A stretch of DNA of 64,000 nt from Nocardiopsis coralli (GCF_014892575.1 NZ_JADBGI010000024.1:1-64000); one strand, 5' to 3'; positions 33,307-43,325 are shown, numbered from the stretch's first letter. The notes: generated from the sequence alone by a model not told the origin. A program made the numbers and translations.

Positions 33307-34278
33307 ATGGTCGAAAACCAGAACCGCCCGTTCGGCAAGATGCTGACCGCCATGGTCACCCCGATGCTCGAGGACGGCGAGATCGACTACGAGGGTGCGG
33401 CCAGACTCGCCACCTACCTCGTCGACGAGCAGCACAACGACGGGCTCATCATCAGCGGCACCACCGGTGAGTCCCCCACGACCAGCGACGACGAGAAGGA
33501 CCGTCTGCTCCGCTCGGTCGTCGAGGCCGTCGGGGACCGCGCCACCGTCGTGGCCGGCGTCGGCACCAACGACACCCGCCACAGCCTCAAGCTCGCCCGC
33601 TCCGCCGAGAAGGCCGGCGCGCAGGGGCTCCTCGCGGTGACGCCGTACTACAACAAGCCCCCGCAGGAGGGGCTGGTGCGGCACTTCACCTCCATCGCCG
33701 ACGCCACCGAGCTGCCGGTGATGCTCTATGACATCCCGCACCGCACCGGGACGCCGATCGCCTCCGAGACGCTCGTGCGCCTGGCGGAGCACCCGCGGAT
33801 CGTGGCCAACAAGGACGCCAAGGACAACCTCGGCGCCAGCTCCTGGGTCATGGAACGCACCGACCTGGCCTTCTACTGCGGCACCGACATCCTCAACCTG
33901 CCGATGATGTCCGTGGGCGGCGCCGGGTTCGTCAGCGTCGTCGGCCACATCGTCGGTAGCGACCTGCGCGACATGATCGACGCGTTCGACGCCGGCGAGG
34001 TCGCCCAGGCACTGGCCATCCACCGCCGCCTGACGCCGGTCTACACGGGCATCTTCCGCACGCAGGGCGTCATCACGGTCAAGGCCGTGCTGAACCTGTT
34101 CGGTCTGCCCTCCGGCCCGGTGCGCACGCCGCTCGCCGACGCCTCGTCCGAGCTGCAGGCACTGCTGCGCGAGGACCTGGCCGCCGCCGGCGTCAAGGGC
34201 CCCATCGGCCTCGCGCCGCACCAGGCCGTCCCGGCCAGCGCCGTCAACGTCGAGCGTCTCGCGGAGGGTTCGGTATGA
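33307..34278 (+). CDS. dapA: 4-hydroxy-tetrahydrodipicolinate synthase
   Basis: 323 residues; condenses pyruvate and aspartate semialdehyde in lysine/DAP synthesis. TIM barrel with SGTTGESPT (T52, T53), VTPYYNKP, Y141 in LYDIPHRTG and Schiff-base K169 in VANKDAKDN. ATG 33307 fits the family N-terminus but has no ribosome site; GTG 33283 would add eight residues. A strong GAGGAGGAGGGG tract lies about 50 bases upstream with no start codon at normal spacing. The stop overlaps the rnj start (ATGA). Confidence 0.95.
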   Translation: MVENQNRPFGKMLTAMVTPMLEDGEIDYEGAARLATYLVDEQHNDGLIISGTTGESPTTSDDEKDRLLRSVVEAVGDRATVVAGVGTNDTRHSLKLARSAEKAGAQGLLAVTPYYNKPPQEGLVRHFTSIADATELPVMLYDIPHRTGTPIASETLVRLAEHPRIVANKDAKDNLGASSWVMERTDLAFYCGTDILNLPMMSVGGAGFVSVVGHIVGSDLRDMIDAFDAGEVAQALAIHRRLTPVYTGIFRTQGVITVKAVLNLFGLPSGPVRTPLADASSELQALLREDLAAAGVKGPIGLAPHQAVPASAVNVERLAEGSV

Positions 34279-35960
34279 GTCACCCGCACCCCGAGCTGAG
34301 CTCGCCCCCGCCCCTGGGCAAGGGCGCCCTGCGCGTGGTCGCGCTGGGCGGCCTCGGCGAGATCGGCCGCAACATGACCGTCTTCGAGTACGACGGCCGC
34401 CTGCTGATCGTCGACTGTGGTGTGCTCTTCCCCGAGGAGGAGCAGCCCGGCGTCGACCTGATCCTCCCGGACTTCGACTACATCCGGGACCGCCTCGACG
34501 ACGTCGAGGCCGTCGTGCTCACCCACGGGCACGAGGACCACATCGGCGGTGTTCCGTTCCTGCTGCGCGAGCGGCCCGACATCCCGATCGTCGGCTCCAA
34601 GCTCACCCTGGCGCTCATCACCGCCAAGCTCGGCGAGCACCGCATCAAGCCCGAGACCGTGCTGGTCGAGGAGGGTGAACGCCACGAGTTCGGCCCGTTC
34701 GGCCTGGAGTTCTTCGCGGTCAACCACTCCATCCCGGACGCCCTGGCCGTGGGCATCCGGACGCCCGGCGGCAGCGTGCTGCACACCGGCGACTTCAAGA
34801 TGGACCAGCTGCCGCTCGACGGGCGCCTGACCGACCTGGCCGGGTTCGCGCGCTTCGGCGACGAGGGCGTCGACCTGCTGCTGTCGGACTCCACCAACGC
34901 CGAGCAGCCCGGCTTCATCGTCAACGAGCGCAACCTCAACGAGGACATCGAGAAGGTCTTCCGCACCGCGAACAAGCGGATCGTGGTGGCCTGCTTCGCC
35001 TCGCACGTCCACCGCGTCCAGCAGGTGATCGACGCCGCCTCGCAGCACGGGCGCAAGATCGCCTTCGTGGGGCGTTCGATGGTGCGCAACATGAACATCG
35101 CCCGGGACCTGGGTTACCTCAGCATCCCCGGCGACACCATCATCGACGTCAAGCAGCTCGACAAGATGCCGCCGGACGAGGCCGTGCTGATCTGCACCGG
35201 TTCGCAGGGCGAGCCCATGTCGGCGCTGAGCCGCATGGCCAACCGCGACCACCAGATCCGCATCGAGGAGGGCGACACCGTCCTGCTCGCCTCGTCGCTG
35301 ATCCCCGGCAACGAGAACTCCGTCAACCGGGTCATCAACGGCCTCACCCGCTGGGGCGCCAACGTCGTGCACAAGGGCAACGCCCTGGTACACGTGTCGG
35401 GCCACGCCCCCGCCGGCGAGCTGCTGTACGTGCTCAACATGGTGCGTCCGCGCAACTTCATGCCCGTGCACGGCGAGTGGCGCCACATGCGCGCCCACGC
35501 CGAGCTGGCGCAGAAGACCGGCGTTCCCAAGGACCGCATCGTCATCGCCGACGACGGCGTGGTGGTCGACCTGCACAAGAACCGCGCCAAGATCGTCGGC
35601 GCCGTACAGGCCGGCTACGTCTACGTCGACGGTTCCTCGGTGGGCGACGTCACCGACGCCGCGCTCAAGGACCGCCGCATCCTCGGCGAGGAGGGCTTCA
35701 TCTCCGTCGTCGTGGCCGTGGACTCCAACACCGGCAAGATCCTGGGTGAGCCGGAGATCCACACGCGCGGCGCGGGTATCAAGCCCGACGCGTTCGACGA
35801 CGTCATCGACCGGCTCCAGGACGCGCTGGACAAGGCCGCCGCGGACGGGGTCAGCGACCCCCACCAGCTGCGGCAGCTCGTGCGGCGCAACGCGGGCCGG
35901 TGGGTCAACGACACCTACCGCCGCCGTCCGATGATCATCCCGGTGCTCGTCGAGGTCTGA
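34275..35960 (+). CDS. rnj: Ribonuclease J
   Basis: 561 residues; metallo-beta-lactamase/beta-CASP ribonuclease with 5'-exo and endonuclease activity in mRNA decay and rRNA maturation. Metal motif THGHEDHIGG (H84, H86, D88, H89), VNHSIPDALAVGI, HTGDFKMDQLP, DSTNAEQPGF, the beta-CASP segment VACFASHVHRVQQ and SGHAPAGEL, with the usual C-terminal domain. ATG overlaps the dapA stop, a dapA-rnj coupling also found in mycobacteria. Confidence 0.96.
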   Translation: MSHPHPELSSPPPLGKGALRVVALGGLGEIGRNMTVFEYDGRLLIVDCGVLFPEEEQPGVDLILPDFDYIRDRLDDVEAVVLTHGHEDHIGGVPFLLRERPDIPIVGSKLTLALITAKLGEHRIKPETVLVEEGERHEFGPFGLEFFAVNHSIPDALAVGIRTPGGSVLHTGDFKMDQLPLDGRLTDLAGFARFGDEGVDLLLSDSTNAEQPGFIVNERNLNEDIEKVFRTANKRIVVACFASHVHRVQQVIDAASQHGRKIAFVGRSMVRNMNIARDLGYLSIPGDTIIDVKQLDKMPPDEAVLICTGSQGEPMSALSRMANRDHQIRIEEGDTVLLASSLIPGNENSVNRVINGLTRWGANVVHKGNALVHVSGHAPAGELLYVLNMVRPRNFMPVHGEWRHMRAHAELAQKTGVPKDRIVIADDGVVVDLHKNRAKIVGAVQAGYVYVDGSSVGDVTDAALKDRRILGEEGFISVVVAVDSNTGKILGEPEIHTRGAGIKPDAFDDVIDRLQDALDKAAADGVSDPHQLRQLVRRNAGRWVNDTYRRRPMIIPVLVEV

Positions 35961-35978
35961 CCCGCACCGGACACCGCC

Positions 35979-36012
35979 CGAACGGCCCGCGGCCCCCGGC
36001 CCGGGCCGTTCG
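35979..36012 (+). terminator. Terminator after rnj
   Basis: Perfect 11-base arms CGAACGGCCCG and CGGGCCGTTCG with a 12-base GC loop, 18 bases after the stop. Confidence 0.8.
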
Positions 36013-36184
36013 GCGTGCGCGGGGGTTTTCCCGTGCCGACCCCGCCCGCCATCTCCGCGCGGGCGCGCGCGACACGCCGGGCCCGCCTCCGTGCACGGGA
36101 TGGACACCTTCAGTAGGCTTCGCGCCGTGCCGGACGGGTGTGTCCGGTCCCCGAACCCCGCCGTCCCCGTGGAGGTGACCCCCG

Positions 36185-38677
36185 ATGCCCGCGCGCGCCT
36201 CCTCCGGCGGCTCTGCCCGGAAGAAGTCCGGAGGGCGTACGTCCGCCCAGAAGAAGCGGATGCCCGAGGGCCCGATCGTCTTCGCCTTCGCCATGTTCGG
36301 CCAGTTCCTGCTCGTGCTGTGGAAGGTCATCGCCCACACCGTCGGCGGTATCGCCCGAGCGGTCGGCCGCGGGGCCCGCGACCTCGACCCCGACCTGCGC
36401 CGCGACGGCGTCGGTCTGTTGCTGCTGGCCGCGGGTGTGCTCATCGCCGCGGCAGTTTGGTGGCAGAGCGACGGGCCGCTGTTGGAGTACACCCGCCTGG
36501 TGGTCATGGGCGGGTTCGGTTCGTTCTCGCCGATCCTGCCGCTGCTGTTCCTGCCGATCGCGATCAAGCTCATGCGCACCCCGAGCACCGCCAAGCCCGG
36601 TGACGGCGGCCGGCTGGCGATCGGGTTCAGCGCGATCATGCTGGGCCTGCTCGGGCTCATCCACATCGCACACGGCGTCCCCCAGCCCGCGGAAGGCGCC
36701 GGGGCGCTGCAGCGGTCCGGCGGGCTCATCGGTTTTGTCGCCTCTGGCCCGCTGAGCATGATCATCACCCCCACGCTCACCGCCGTGCTCCTGGTGCTGG
36801 TGCTGATCTTCGGGATCCTCGTGGTGACCTCGACCCCCATCCGGCGCATCCCCGAACGCCTGCAGACGCTCTTCGGCGCACTCCTGGAGCGCGACGGCGG
36901 CCCCGACGCGGGCATCGGCATCCTCGGGGCCGACCCGGAGGAGCCCAAGCAGGGCAAGCGCAAGCGCAAGGCCGAGCCCAAGAACACCAAGGGCGGCTCG
37001 ACCGTCGCCGGCGACCACGAGCGCCCCTACGACAGCCCCGTGCTGTCGGAGCAGCCCGACCCCGTCGCGCCCGCCCTCACCGACGAGGAGGACGAGGCGG
37101 AGCAGCCCAAGGCCAAGAACGGCAAGGGCAAGCGCAAGAAGACCGAGACCCCCGACCCGACCCCGGCCCCCGCCACCACCGAGCAGCTCTCCATCCCCTC
37201 CCGCGTGGTCGAGGGCGACTACGAGCTCCCGGCCCCGCCCATGCTCAAGCCCGGTTCGCCCAGCAAGGAGCGCACCAAGGCCAACGACGACGTGGTGGCC
37301 GCGCTGTCGGGCGTCATGGGCCAGTTCAAGATCGACGCCGACGTCACCGGGTTCACCCGCGGGCCCACGGTCACCCGCTACGAGATCGAGCTCGGCCCGG
37401 CGGTCAAGGTCGAGAAGGTCACCGCGTTGTCGAAGAACATCTCGCTCGCGGTCAAGAGCGCCGACGTGCGCATCCAGTCGCCCATCCCCGGCAAGTCCGC
37501 GATCGGTGTGGAGATCCCCAACACCGACAAGGACATAGTGAGTCTGGGGGACGTGCTGCGCTCGTCCGTGGCCACGTCCGACGACCACCCCATGCTCGTG
37601 GGCCTGGGCAAGGACGTCGAGGGCACCAACGTCGTCGCCAACCTCGCCAAGATGCCGCACGTGCTCGTGGCCGGTGCGACCGGCGCCGGTAAGTCGACCT
37701 GCATCAACGGGCTCATCACGTCGCTGATGATGCGGTCCACGCCGGACGAGGTGCGGATGATCCTGGTCGACCCCAAGCGGGTCGAGCTGACCATGTACGA
37801 GGGCATCCCGCACCTGATCACGCCCATCATCACCAGCCCCAAGAAGGCCGCCGAGGCCCTGCAGTGGGTGGTGGGCGAGATGGACCGCCGCTACGACGAC
37901 CTGGCCGCCTCCGGGTACCGCCACATCGACGACTTCAACGCCGCGGTGCGCGCCGGCGAGCTCACGGCCCCGCCGGGCAGCGAGCGCGAGTACGAGCCGT
38001 ACCCGTACCTGCTGGTCATCGTGGACGAGCTCGCCGACCTCATGATGGTCGCACCCCGCGACGTCGAGGACGCGGTCGTGCGTATCACCCAGCTGGCGCG
38101 CGCCGCCGGCATCCACCTGGTGCTGGCCACCCAGCGCCCCAGCGTCGACGTGGTCACCGGCCTGATCAAGGCCAACGTGCCCTCGCGGCTGGCCTTCGCG
38201 ACCTCCAGCCTCTCGGACAGCCGCGTCATCCTCGACCAGCCCGGAGCCGAGAAGCTCGTCGGCAAGGGTGACGCGCTCTTCCTGCCCATGGGCGCGGGCA
38301 AACCCATCCGGCTGCAGAACGCGTGGGTGGGGGAGAAGGAGATCCGCGCGGTCGTCGAGCACTGCAAGAAGCAGTCCGAGCCCACCTACCGCGAGGACGT
38401 GGCCGCGGCCCAGGCGCCCAAGAAGGAGATCGACGAGGAGATCGGCGACGACCTCGACCTGCTGTTGCAGGCGACGGAGCTGGTGGTGACGACCCAGTTC
38501 GGGTCCACGTCGATGCTCCAGCGCAAGCTCCGCGTGGGGTTCGCCAAGGCCGGGCGCCTGATGGACCTCATGGAGAGCCGGGACGTGGTCGGCCCCAGCG
38601 AGGGTTCCAAGGCCCGCGACGTCCTCGTGCAGCCCGACGACCTGCCGCAGGTGCTCACCGACATCCGGGGTTCCTGA
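36185..38677 (+). CDS. ftsK: DNA translocase FtsK/SpoIIIE
   Basis: 830 residues; septal DNA pump for chromosome segregation. Four N-terminal membrane helices (residues about 30-215), a Lys/Pro/Glu-rich linker (about 225-360), the motor with Walker A GATGAGKSTCING near residue 497 and Walker B LLVIVDELADLM, LATQRPSVDVVTGLIKAN, and the C-terminal gamma winged-helix (LQATELVVTTQFGSTSMLQR) that reads orienting DNA motifs. ATG six bases after GGAGGTGA. Follows the rnj terminator. Confidence 0.96.
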   Translation: MPARASSGGSARKKSGGRTSAQKKRMPEGPIVFAFAMFGQFLLVLWKVIAHTVGGIARAVGRGARDLDPDLRRDGVGLLLLAAGVLIAAAVWWQSDGPLLEYTRLVVMGGFGSFSPILPLLFLPIAIKLMRTPSTAKPGDGGRLAIGFSAIMLGLLGLIHIAHGVPQPAEGAGALQRSGGLIGFVASGPLSMIITPTLTAVLLVLVLIFGILVVTSTPIRRIPERLQTLFGALLERDGGPDAGIGILGADPEEPKQGKRKRKAEPKNTKGGSTVAGDHERPYDSPVLSEQPDPVAPALTDEEDEAEQPKAKNGKGKRKKTETPDPTPAPATTEQLSIPSRVVEGDYELPAPPMLKPGSPSKERTKANDDVVAALSGVMGQFKIDADVTGFTRGPTVTRYEIELGPAVKVEKVTALSKNISLAVKSADVRIQSPIPGKSAIGVEIPNTDKDIVSLGDVLRSSVATSDDHPMLVGLGKDVEGTNVVANLAKMPHVLVAGATGAGKSTCINGLITSLMMRSTPDEVRMILVDPKRVELTMYEGIPHLITPIITSPKKAAEALQWVVGEMDRRYDDLAASGYRHIDDFNAAVRAGELTAPPGSEREYEPYPYLLVIVDELADLMMVAPRDVEDAVVRITQLARAAGIHLVLATQRPSVDVVTGLIKANVPSRLAFATSSLSDSRVILDQPGAEKLVGKGDALFLPMGAGKPIRLQNAWVGEKEIRAVVEHCKKQSEPTYREDVAAAQAPKKEIDEEIGDDLDLLLQATELVVTTQFGSTSMLQRKLRVGFAKAGRLMDLMESRDVVGPSEGSKARDVLVQPDDLPQVLTDIRGS

Positions 38678-38830
38678 CCCGGGGGTGGGCGCCTCCTGCC
38701 CCGGTTCCGCACGGGGAAACGTCCGATTTGGTGCGATCTTGGGCGCTTCATGGGGCGTGGTGTCCTGCGACTCACCGCGCTGGGTAGCAGAGTGGGGTCA
38801 GGCAACCACAATGAGTCGCGGGGAGTGTGC

Positions 38831-39967
38831 ATGGCGACGATCGGACAGTGCCTGTCCGCCGCCCGGATCGCGGCGGGTTACACGGTCGCGGATCTCAGTA
38901 CCCGGACGCGCATCAGGCCCAAGGTCCTCAGCGGGATCGAGGAGGAGGACTTCGTCCCCTGCGGCGGGGACTTCTACGCCCGAGGCCACATCCGCAGCCT
39001 CTGCCGGGCCCTCGACCTGGACCCCGAACCGCTCCTGGCCGAGTTCGACCTCGAGCACGCCGGCGGATCATCCATCTTCGTGCCCCTGCCGCGCCACGCG
39101 GCCGGGTCGCCCGCCACCGTCCGGGCCGCAGCGGCCGCACGCGAACAGACACAGGAAGTGCCCGAGGACGGCGACGAGCCCATGGCAGGCCCGCCGCCGC
39201 GGCGCATCATCGACGACACCGAACCCGAGGCCGGCACCGACCGGCCCAACCACTTCGAACGGGGACAGACCCTGCGCCGGCCCGTCCGGCGCAACCGCCC
39301 CAAGAAGAACCGGCCCAACCCGAAACCGGCGCCCGAGCCCGAGAGCCCGGACCGCGCGCACCCGCCCGCCCAGGGGCGCCACCGCGCACCGGAGCAGAGG
39401 AGCAAGGGCGCCGGTGCCGCGAAGAAGGAGCCGCGCCCGCCCGTCACCGCGACCAGCCGCGGGGGAGAGGCGGTCCGCCGCCACTGGCCCTGGGCCCTGG
39501 TCGCGGTCGTCGTGCTCGTCGGCGGCGTCGTCGGGGTCCGCGCCTGGCAGGGGGAGGAGACCAACCCGCTGCGCACCGCCCTGGAACTCATCCGGGACGA
39601 CGACAGCCACGTGGACTCCTCCACCGTCACCGGCACGGCCGAGGGCGACGCGCTCGTCGACCCCGCCCACGGTGACGCGGCCGACGGCGAGGAAGCCGCG
39701 GAGGAAGAGGTCGGCGAGGTCACCTACGAACTGACCGCCGACGACCGCACCTGGGTGCAGGTCACCGGGGAGGGCGACGAGGGCCTCTACACCGGGTTCC
39801 TGGCCGAGGGCGAGGAATGGGACCACACCGGCGAGGGCGGGCTCCGCATCTGGCTCGGCAACGCCGGAGCGGTCACCGTCAGTGTCGACGGCGACGACAT
39901 CGGCACCCCGGGCGAGATCGGAGAGGTCAAGGAGGTCGGTGTCGACGCCGACGGTTTCGACGACTGA
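38831..39967 (+). CDS. RodZ-like helix-turn-helix membrane protein
   Basis: 378 residues. Cro/RodZ-type HTH (GQCLSAARIAAGYTVADLST...VLSGIEEEDF, residues 4-50), a long Pro/Arg/Glu-rich linker, one membrane helix near residues 222-242 (WALVAVVVLVGGVVGVRAW) and an extracytoplasmic DUF4115-like domain at the end (YELTADDRTWVQVTGEGDEG...LRIWLGNAGAVTVSVDGDDI). This is the layout of RodZ, which links MreB or other morphogenesis machinery to the cell wall. ATG after GGGGAG; GTG 38825 is also in frame. Sits between ftsK and rimO as in other actinobacteria. Confidence 0.88.
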   Translation: MATIGQCLSAARIAAGYTVADLSTRTRIRPKVLSGIEEEDFVPCGGDFYARGHIRSLCRALDLDPEPLLAEFDLEHAGGSSIFVPLPRHAAGSPATVRAAAAAREQTQEVPEDGDEPMAGPPPRRIIDDTEPEAGTDRPNHFERGQTLRRPVRRNRPKKNRPNPKPAPEPESPDRAHPPAQGRHRAPEQRSKGAGAAKKEPRPPVTATSRGGEAVRRHWPWALVAVVVLVGGVVGVRAWQGEETNPLRTALELIRDDDSHVDSSTVTGTAEGDALVDPAHGDAADGEEAAEEEVGEVTYELTADDRTWVQVTGEGDEGLYTGFLAEGEEWDHTGEGGLRIWLGNAGAVTVSVDGDDIGTPGEIGEVKEVGVDADGFDD

Positions 39968-39990
39968 CCCGCACACACCGGCACCGGGAA

Positions 39991-40030
39991 CGGGGGCCCG
40001 CACCGCACACCACGGCGGTGCGGGCCCCCG
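39991..40030 (+). terminator. Terminator after the RodZ-like gene
   Basis: Perfect 16-base arms (CGGGGGCCCGCACCGC pairing with GCGGTGCGGGCCCCCG) and an eight-base loop, 24 bases past the stop. Confidence 0.85.
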
Positions 40031-40205
40031 CACGCGTGGCCTGTGCCACGGCCCGCGTACGGGAGAGTGGCCTGACCACGGTAGTGTGGAAGGCCGCGGG
40101 AGGCGGCGACGCAGCCGAGGCCGCGGCCGGGCGAGACCCACGGGACCGCACCCCGCGCGCCGCGCCGCCCGCACCACTCACAGCTCTCCCACACGCTTGG
40201 AAGCC

Positions 40206-41678
40206 ATGTCATCGCGCCGTACTGTCTCACTCGTGACCCTGGGTTGCGCGCGTAACGAGGTCGACTCCGAGGAGCTCGCCGGCCGCCTGGCCGCCGGCGG
40301 CTGGGACCTCGTCGAGGGCGACGCCCGGGCCGACGTGACCGTGGTCAACACCTGCGGATTCATCGACGCCGCCAAACAGGACTCCATCCAGACCCTGCTG
40401 GAGGCGGCAGAGGGCGGGGGCAAGGTCGTCGCCGCCGGGTGCATGGCCGAACGCTACGGTTCCGAACTCGCCGAGTCCCTGCCCGAGGCGCAGGTCATCG
40501 GGTTCGACGACTACGCCGCCATCACCGACCGCCTCGACGACGTGGTCGACGGGCGCTCCCTGGCCCCCCACGACCCCCGCGACCGGCGCACCCTGCTGCC
40601 CATCAGCCCGGTCGAACGCGACGCCTCCCAGGTCCACGTGCCCGGCCACGCCCCCCTGGAGTCCCTGCCCGGGGCCGAGGGAACCGACCTGCCCTACCGC
40701 GCCACCGTGCCGCGCCGCCGCCTGTCCGGTGGCCCCGTCGCGAACCTCAAGATCGCCTCGGGCTGCGACAGACGGTGCACCTTCTGCGCCATCCCCGCCT
40801 TCCGCGGCGCCTACGTCTCCCGCCGGCCCGACGAGGTCGTGCTCGAGGCGCAGTGGCTGGCGAGCGAGGGCGTGCGCGAGGTCTTCCTCGTCAGCGAGAA
40901 CTCGACCTCCTACGGCAAGGACCTCGGCGACGTGCGCGCGCTGGAGACCCTGCTGCCGCGCCTGGCCGCCGTCGAGGGCCTGGACCGCGTCCGGGTCAGT
41001 TACCTGCAGCCCGCCGAGGTGCGCCCCGGCCTGGTCGAGGCGCTCACCGGGACCCCCGGCGTCGTGCCCTACTTCGACCTGTCCTTCCAGCACGCCAGCG
41101 GCCCCCTGCTGCGCCGCATGCGCCGCTTCGGCGACCGCGAGCGCTTCCTGGAGCTGCTGGACACCGTGCGCGAGCGCGCCCCCGAGGCCGGCGCCCGCTC
41201 CAACTTCATCGTCGGTTTCCCCGGGGAGACCGAGGAGGAGTTCGAGGAGCTCGTCGCCTTCCTCACCGAGGCCCGCCTCGACGCCATCGGGGTGTTCGGT
41301 TACTCCGACGAGGACGGCACCGAGGCCGAAGGGCACGCCGACAAGGTGCCCCAGGAGATCGTCGACGAACGTGTGGCCCGCCTGACCGACCTGGCCAACG
41401 AGCTCATGGCCCAGCGCGCGGAGGAGCGTGTGGGCACCGACGTGAGCGTCCTGGTCGAGGCGGTCCTGGAGGACGGCGCATACGAGGGCCGCGCCGCCCA
41501 CCAGGCCCCCGAGGTCGACGGCAGCACGATCCTGTACGGGGAGGACCTGGCCGTGGGCGACCTCGTGCGCGCCACCGTCCTGCAGTCCGTCGGCGCCGAC
41601 CTCGTGGCCGAGCAGACCGAGGACCGCGAGGACGCCGAGGCCTCCCCCCGGACCGACGGGGAAAGCGGAGACAGATGA
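40206..41678 (+). CDS. rimO: Ribosomal protein S12 methylthiotransferase RimO
   Basis: 490 residues; radical-SAM enzyme adding a methylthio group to Asp of ribosomal protein S12. N-terminal cluster Cys C14, C50 and C79; radical-SAM triad C187-x3-C191-x2-C194 (CDRRCTFC); LIVSEN-like VFLVSENSTSYGKDL; FIVGFPGETEEEF; and a C-terminal TRAM domain. An insertion of about 20 residues (142-165) between the domains is Pro/Gly-rich. ATG with GGAAG close upstream. The stop overlaps pgsA by four bases. Confidence 0.95.
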   Translation: MSSRRTVSLVTLGCARNEVDSEELAGRLAAGGWDLVEGDARADVTVVNTCGFIDAAKQDSIQTLLEAAEGGGKVVAAGCMAERYGSELAESLPEAQVIGFDDYAAITDRLDDVVDGRSLAPHDPRDRRTLLPISPVERDASQVHVPGHAPLESLPGAEGTDLPYRATVPRRRLSGGPVANLKIASGCDRRCTFCAIPAFRGAYVSRRPDEVVLEAQWLASEGVREVFLVSENSTSYGKDLGDVRALETLLPRLAAVEGLDRVRVSYLQPAEVRPGLVEALTGTPGVVPYFDLSFQHASGPLLRRMRRFGDRERFLELLDTVRERAPEAGARSNFIVGFPGETEEEFEELVAFLTEARLDAIGVFGYSDEDGTEAEGHADKVPQEIVDERVARLTDLANELMAQRAEERVGTDVSVLVEAVLEDGAYEGRAAHQAPEVDGSTILYGEDLAVGDLVRATVLQSVGADLVAEQTEDREDAEASPRTDGESGDR

Positions 41679-42280
41679 GCAACCACGATGCCGCGGCCTC
41701 GCCCGCTCCCCGAGTGCCGTTGTGGAACATCGCGAACGTGCTCACCGTGACCCGCCTGGTCATGGTGCCGCTCTTCGTGTGGTTCATGTTCCTGGACGGC
41801 ACGGGGTGGCAGCTGGCGTCCTTCGCCGTGTTCGTGCTGGCCGCCGTCACCGACCGGGTCGACGGCGAACTGGCGCGGCGGCGCAACCTCGTCACCGACT
41901 TCGGCAAGATCGCGGACCCGATCGCCGACAAGGCCCTCACCGGCGCGGCCCTGGTCGTGCTGTCGATCCAGGGCGACCTGTGGTGGTGGGTCACCATCGC
42001 GATCCTGGCCCGCGAGTGGGGCATCACCGCCCTGCGCTTCGCGGTGATCCGCTACGGGGTCATGCCCGCGAGCCAGGGCGGGAAGCTCAAGACCGTCCTG
42101 CAGATCGTCGCGATCAGCATCTACCTGTTCCCGCTGTCCCTGCTGCCCTTCACCGGCGTCTTCGTGTGGATCGCGCACCTGACCATGGGCGCCGCGCTGG
42201 CCGTGACCCTGTGGACCGGCGCCGTCTACGTCGTCGACGCCGTGCGCCTGGCGCGCAAGAAGGGGGAGGCCTCCGCGTGA
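41675..42280 (+). CDS. pgsA: CDP-diacylglycerol-glycerol-3-phosphate 3-phosphatidyltransferase
   Basis: 201 residues; makes phosphatidylglycerophosphate at the membrane. The CDP-alcohol phosphotransferase motif is complete: D60-x2-D63-G64-x2-A67-R68-x8-G77-x3-D81-x3-D85. Four or more membrane helices. ATG after GCGGAGACAG, overlapping the rimO stop; the TGA overlaps the cinA GTG. In actinobacteria this pgsA neighbour of cinA can also be a paralogue (pgsA3-type), so the exact lipid product is not certain. Confidence 0.9.
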   Translation: MSNHDAAASPAPRVPLWNIANVLTVTRLVMVPLFVWFMFLDGTGWQLASFAVFVLAAVTDRVDGELARRRNLVTDFGKIADPIADKALTGAALVVLSIQGDLWWWVTIAILAREWGITALRFAVIRYGVMPASQGGKLKTVLQIVAISIYLFPLSLLPFTGVFVWIAHLTMGAALAVTLWTGAVYVVDAVRLARKKGEASA

Positions 42281-42810
42281 GCGAGGACGGGCGCGTCGAG
42301 CTCGCCGGGGCCGCACTGGAGGCCGCCGGCTCCGCCCACCGGGCACTGCTGGCGGCCGGCCTGACCTGCGCGACCGCGGAGTCGCTGACCGGAGGGCTCA
42401 TCGGCGCCCACCTCACCGCCGTCCCCGGGGCCTCGGCCACCTACCGGGGCGGGTTCGTGACCTACGCGACCGACACCAAGGCCGCGCTCCTGTGTGTACC
42501 CGAGGACCTCCTCGCCGCCGAAGGGGCCGTGCACCCCGACGTCGCCGCGCACATGGCGCGCGGGGCCCGGCGGCTGGCCGGGGCCGACCTCGGTCTCGCC
42601 GTCACCGGGGTGGCCGGACCCGAACCCCAGGACGGCCGGCCGGTCGGCACCGTCTACGCTGCCGTGGCCGGAACCGGCCCCGAAGCACGGGTGGAGCGGT
42701 TCCGTTTCACCGGAGACCGTTCGGGTATCCGTTACCGAACGGTAGAGGGTGCGCTGGCGATCCTGGTCGCCGCGGTCCACGACGGAGTGGCCGACCACAC
42801 CCGTGGCTGA
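42277..42810 (+). CDS. CinA C-terminal domain protein (nicotinamide-nucleotide amidohydrolase)
   Basis: 177 residues, the stand-alone CinA C domain that deamidates NMN. ATAESLTGGLIGAHLTAVPGAS, GGFVTYATDTKAALL, DLGLAVTGVAGPEPQDGRPVGTVY and a C-terminal hydrophobic helix match the family. GTG start 12 bases after AGGGGGAGG, overlapping the pgsA stop. The N-terminal MoaB-like domain of full CinA is absent, as is normal in this position. Confidence 0.92.
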   Translation: MSEDGRVELAGAALEAAGSAHRALLAAGLTCATAESLTGGLIGAHLTAVPGASATYRGGFVTYATDTKAALLCVPEDLLAAEGAVHPDVAAHMARGARRLAGADLGLAVTGVAGPEPQDGRPVGTVYAAVAGTGPEARVERFRFTGDRSGIRYRTVEGALAILVAAVHDGVADHTRG

Positions 42811-42968
42811 GGCCTTCACCCGGCCGCCTCTGCCGTTCCGGCGGGAACAAAACCACCCCAGTGCGTGGTTCCCCCTCCAGCGAACAGGAGAACGAGAGGT
42901 GCCCGAATCGGGCGTGGGACAGGTACGCTGTTGTATATGAAGGTCGCTACCGGTGGGAGGGAGCGCGA

Positions 42969-43325
42969 ATGATGGTCCTGCTTCGTCACCTACTGGGTGA
43001 CGTGCTCAGGCGGCTCAGGCAACGCCAGGGCCGCACCCTCCGTGAGGTGTCGGCCGACGCTCGCGTATCCCTCGGATACCTGTCGGAGGTCGAGCGGGGA
43101 CAGAAGGAAGCGTCTTCGGAGCTGCTCTCCTCGATCTGCACCGCGCTCGGTGTCCCGCTCTCCCAGGTACTCAGAGAGGTCTCCGACCAGCTCGCTCTCG
43201 CCGAGCTCCAGGAAGCCGCACTGCTCAGCGACTCCGTCGCATCCGAGCCCGTGCCGGCCCAGGAACTCGGCATCGACCCGGTACCGGACCGCGTTCCCCA
43301 GGTCCCCGACATGGTGGGGGTCTGA
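42969..43325 (+). CDS. clgR: ClgR-type XRE-family transcriptional regulator
   Basis: 118 residues, activator of clp protease genes in actinobacteria. The HTH spans residues 10-65 (LRRLRQRQGRTLREVSADARVSLGYLSEVERG... LCTAL-like ICTALGVPLSQVL). The acidic/Pro tail is short, ending VPQVPDMVGV. ATG after GGGAGG. TATATG about 30 bases upstream may be a -10, and flanking GGTACGC/GCTACC half-sites could be an operator. Downstream of cinA as in Mycobacterium, where rv2745c is clgR. Confidence 0.88.
   Translation: MMVLLRHLLGDVLRRLRQRQGRTLREVSADARVSLGYLSEVERGQKEASSELLSSICTALGVPLSQVLREVSDQLALAELQEAALLSDSVASEPVPAQELGIDPVPDRVPQVPDMVGV

Noticed and set aside
42922..42951. ClgR autoregulatory operator from GGTACGC and GCTACC
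   Set aside because: Imperfect arms with a long spacer; noted in the gene entry only.
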